From Candidatus Cloacimonadota bacterium (GTDB lineage: Bacteria; Cloacimonadota; Cloacimonadia; Cloacimonadales; WRIO01): DNA of 5,065 nucleotides. The first letter of the stretch is position 1. Every line of letters begins with the position of its first letter. The notes beneath the pieces were generated by a model. The model did not search any database. It worked only from the letters and a program-made list of their open reading frames with translations, and was not told the DNA's origin. Of the stretch, positions 4,363 to 5,065 are shown one piece after another. Both the position numbers and the translations under genes were made by a program. Location: contig WRIO01000112.1 of the NCBI GenBank assembly GCA_009782695.1, positions 1-5,065 on the forward strand, in the 5' to 3' direction.

Positions 4363-5065
4363 TTAAAACAGAGCCATTATTAAATCGTTTGCAAAAATAT
4401 TTATAAACACATTTTCAGGGGGGAACTCTTCGAGCTGAAGCTTTACGCATTCTATATTGTGCGGACACTTGCAAAATAAAGTTTCGTAGTCATCTATATC
4501 TGCTTTTGTAAAAAAATCACCACTAAAATTTAGCTTTTCTATCACGCCTTTTTTCACTATCAGAGACACTGTGAGAGTGCCCCCAGCAGTGCGAATAGTT
4601 TTGCTGTAATCATAAGCAGGCGAGCTGCCATAGTTCCACTCCCAAGTGCTGTATTTATCGGTGACTAACTGCTCTATACTTGCTATATCTCCTGCCGACA
4701 GATCATAAAACGCTGTCTGGTGAAAGGTCGCCAAAATATGCTCGATTATCTTGTGTGTAAAGGTTTCCAGGTCGATAGCGACTGATAAGTGCTCTGATAT
4801 ATTGGTGACCCGGCTTGCCACAGACTTTACTGCCTTGTCTGTAAACTTCTGTTTATCTGGGTTTAGTGCTAATGATAAATCAGTTAGAGCTGATGTAAAT
4901 AGTAAAGTCCCGTGCTGGAGCAGTGATTTTTCTGAGAGGTATTTCGCATTGCCCGAAAACTTCCGCCCGTTTATGCAGAGGTCATTCCTGCCCTCTAACA
5001 CTGCGTTTACCCCCATATTATTTAGCACTTCAAGTATCGGAGCGGTATATTTCTCAAAGCCTGCC
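4363..5065 (-). CDS. lplA: Lipoate-protein ligase A, partial (N-terminus beyond window edge)
   Basis: About 233 C-terminal residues are visible. LplA activates lipoate with ATP and transfers it to a lysine of acceptor proteins such as the E2 subunits of 2-oxoacid dehydrogenases or glycine cleavage H protein. Counting from the first complete codon, the landmarks are FEKYTAPIL, GRNDL (25-29), GRKFSGNAK (33-41), HGTLL (51-55), NPDK (68-71) and SRVTN (84-88). Lys35 aligns with the lipoyl-AMP-contacting Lys133 of the E. coli enzyme. The C-terminal accessory domain (PF10437-like) starts around 140 with TWEWNYGSSPAYDY. The frame is open to the window edge, and AGFEKYTAPILE upstream of GTG 5028-5026 matches the family, so that GTG is internal. 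One oddity is a cysteine cluster near the end (FCKCPHNIEC), which I do not know to be a family feature. It stands apart from the transporter operon, separated by 687 bases. Confidence -1.
   Translation of the reverse strand, partial: AGFEKYTAPILEVLNNMGVNAVLEGRNDLCINGRKFSGNAKYLSEKSLLQHGTLLFTSALTDLSLALNPDKQKFTDKAVKSVASRVTNISEHLSVAIDLETFTHKIIEHILATFHQTAFYDLSAGDIASIEQLVTDKYSTWEWNYGSSPAYDYSKTIRTAGGTLTVSLIVKKGVIEKLNFSGDFFTKADIDDYETLFCKCPHNIECVKLQLEEFPPENVFINIFANDLIMALF

Noticed and set aside
5026..5028. GTG as start codon of the lipoate ligase
   Set aside because: The upstream in-frame residues AGFEKYTAPILE match the LplA family and the frame is open to the window edge. The GTG encodes an internal valine.

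Overview
All recognisable genes in this window lie on the minus strand and read from right to left. The proteins match families common in the FCB superphylum (Bacteroidota, Cloacimonadota and relatives). Support comes from a GldA/GldF/GldG-type ABC transporter with a DUF4340-type protein attached, frequent ATA isoleucine codons, and an intergenic region packed with palindromes of a kind I associate with FCB genomes. I cannot name the species. The lineage call is an inference from gene families, not from a marker gene.

From the right edge, 5065-4363 is the C-terminal two thirds of a lipoate-protein ligase (LplA), with its N-terminus outside the window. Next comes a 687-base gene-free stretch (3676-4362). 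Its middle part, about 3750-4300, is almost entirely short perfect hairpins. It also holds a 27-base inverted repeat (25/27 matches) 355 bases apart and REP-like palindromes preceded by GTAG. The left end of the stretch, 3676-3745, is AT-rich and probably carries the promoter and leader of the next operon.

Positions 3675 to 1 hold a tightly packed four-gene operon. It encodes an ATP-binding subunit (GldA-like, 2743-3675), a six-helix ABC-2 permease (GldF-like, 2030-2743), a large periplasmic auxiliary protein anchored at both ends (GldG-like, 361-2016), and the start of a membrane-anchored DUF4340-type protein (368 leftwards, cut by the window edge). Junctions are a 1-base TAATG overlap, a 13-base gap holding a Shine-Dalgarno sequence, and an 8-base overlap, so the four products are almost certainly made together. 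The likely machine is an ABC transporter in which GldA powers GldF, while GldG and the DUF4340 protein extend from the membrane into the periplasm. Its substrate is unknown. The gliding-motility name comes from Flavobacterium and should not be read as proof of gliding here.

The genes themselves are ordinary members of known families. The part most worth a second look is the intergenic hairpin cluster. Most of its hairpins share one design, a C-G closing pair around a GNA triloop, while the arms differ between units, and the cluster is bracketed by an inverted repeat. It looks like a non-coding, possibly mobile, REP/MITE-type element.
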